Below are positions 63,829 to 64,000 of a stretch of 64,000 bases of DNA, one piece after another. The stretch is from Adiantum capillus-veneris (taxonomy: Eukaryota; Streptophyta; Polypodiopsida; Polypodiales; Pteridaceae): NCBI GenBank assembly GCA_014529385.2, contig CM043959.1, positions 6,106,466 to 6,170,465 on the forward strand. Reading direction: 5' to 3'. The translations under genes and the position numbers were made by a program. Each line of letters begins with the position of its first letter. The stretch's first letter is position 1. The notes under the pieces were generated by a model. The model saw only the letters and a program-made list of their open reading frames with translations. It did not search any database and had not been told where the DNA came from.

Positions 63829-64000
63829 CAGGCTACTAATGTGGTAGTACGGACCCTTGTAAAACGTGCTGCTAACGTGGCAGAATTGTATGGAATTCTG
63901 CAAAAAGCGTTGATGCTTTTGAGCCAGTTTTTGGGGATTATTGCTGTTGGAACCCTCTGCTTTTGAGTTTATTGTTTTTGGGCTCTGCTTTTGGCATCCC
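63829..64000 (+). repeat. LTR fragment in opposite orientation, running off the window
   Basis: Related to the reverse complement of the C LTR: GGAATTCTGCAAAAAGCG, GAGTTTATTG, GGGCTCTGCTTTTGGCATCC. It forms a diverged inverted repeat with 63431-63807, the U3 ends facing each other across about 20 bp. Confidence 0.7.

Noticed and set aside
1-64000. tRNA genes
   Set aside because: The only tRNA-like matches are short primer-binding sites next to LTRs; no cloverleaf was seen.

Overview
The window is nuclear DNA from a land plant with a large, repeat-rich genome. It contains spliced plant gene fragments (a plastid-type GNAT acetyltransferase with GT/AG introns), pentatricopeptide (PPR) and leucine-rich-repeat (LRR, NLR-like) pseudogenes, long dinucleotide microsatellites, and many Ty3/gypsy and Ty1/copia LTR retrotransposons. 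The wording of the PPR relics (IH..I..QGLL, DMYAK, GYA..G.GHEAL) resembles fern PPR proteins, so a fern is my best guess; that is an inference. No bacterial genes, CRISPR arrays, rRNA or tRNA genes were seen.

Layout. 1-2939: decayed Ty3 pol with two RNase H domains (Tat-like), then non-coding 3' flank. 7080-9030 (minus) and 9060-10134 (plus): two further Ty3 relics, a pol and a gag, head to head. 10135-12950: almost featureless, with one possible 61-nt exon. 12950-15800 (minus): an LRR-PPR chimeric pseudogene present as two diverged copies. 16545-17416: first three exons of a plastid GNAT gene, with no later exon recognised. 18990-19660 (minus): remnant resembling a DUF4283 domain. 

From about 20,050 to the end the window is a nest of LTR elements. 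I resolved it by matching broken coding frames, LTR ends and 5-bp target-site duplications (TSDs). The outermost element C (minus, Ty3) is split into 20250-20305, 28679-29780, 35138-35717 and 63431-63807. Inside C sit element B (20306-28678, TSD AGAGA/GGAGA), a near-intact copia (29781-35137, TSD CTTCG) and element D, a chromodomain Ty3 element (35718-63430, TSD CTTTC). D in turn carries E (37857-51006, TSD CCATA/CCAGA) in its integrase gene, H (53096-59571, TSD GCAAC) in its protease and I (60376-62338, TSD CTTGT, a 2-kb solo LTR) in gag. E carries X (39645-50841, TSD GCAAA/ACAAA), a plus-strand element without recognisable pol. X carries Y (42022-49614, TSD GATGG), a Ty3 element with two 1500-bp LTRs but no integrase. 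The deepest chain, C > D > E > X > Y, is five levels. B contains F (21445-26187), a gag-protease-only element.

No intact host gene is present. The copia polyprotein is one frameshift from open and H has an unbroken 518-codon gag; most other coding regions are broken. I did not find a convincing new biological system. The most unusual things are the fully ordered insertion history, the two non-autonomous elements X and F, head-to-head LTR inverted repeats including a 126-bp-arm hairpin, a core-promoter-like block shared by otherwise diverged LTRs, and the duplicated LRR-PPR chimera.
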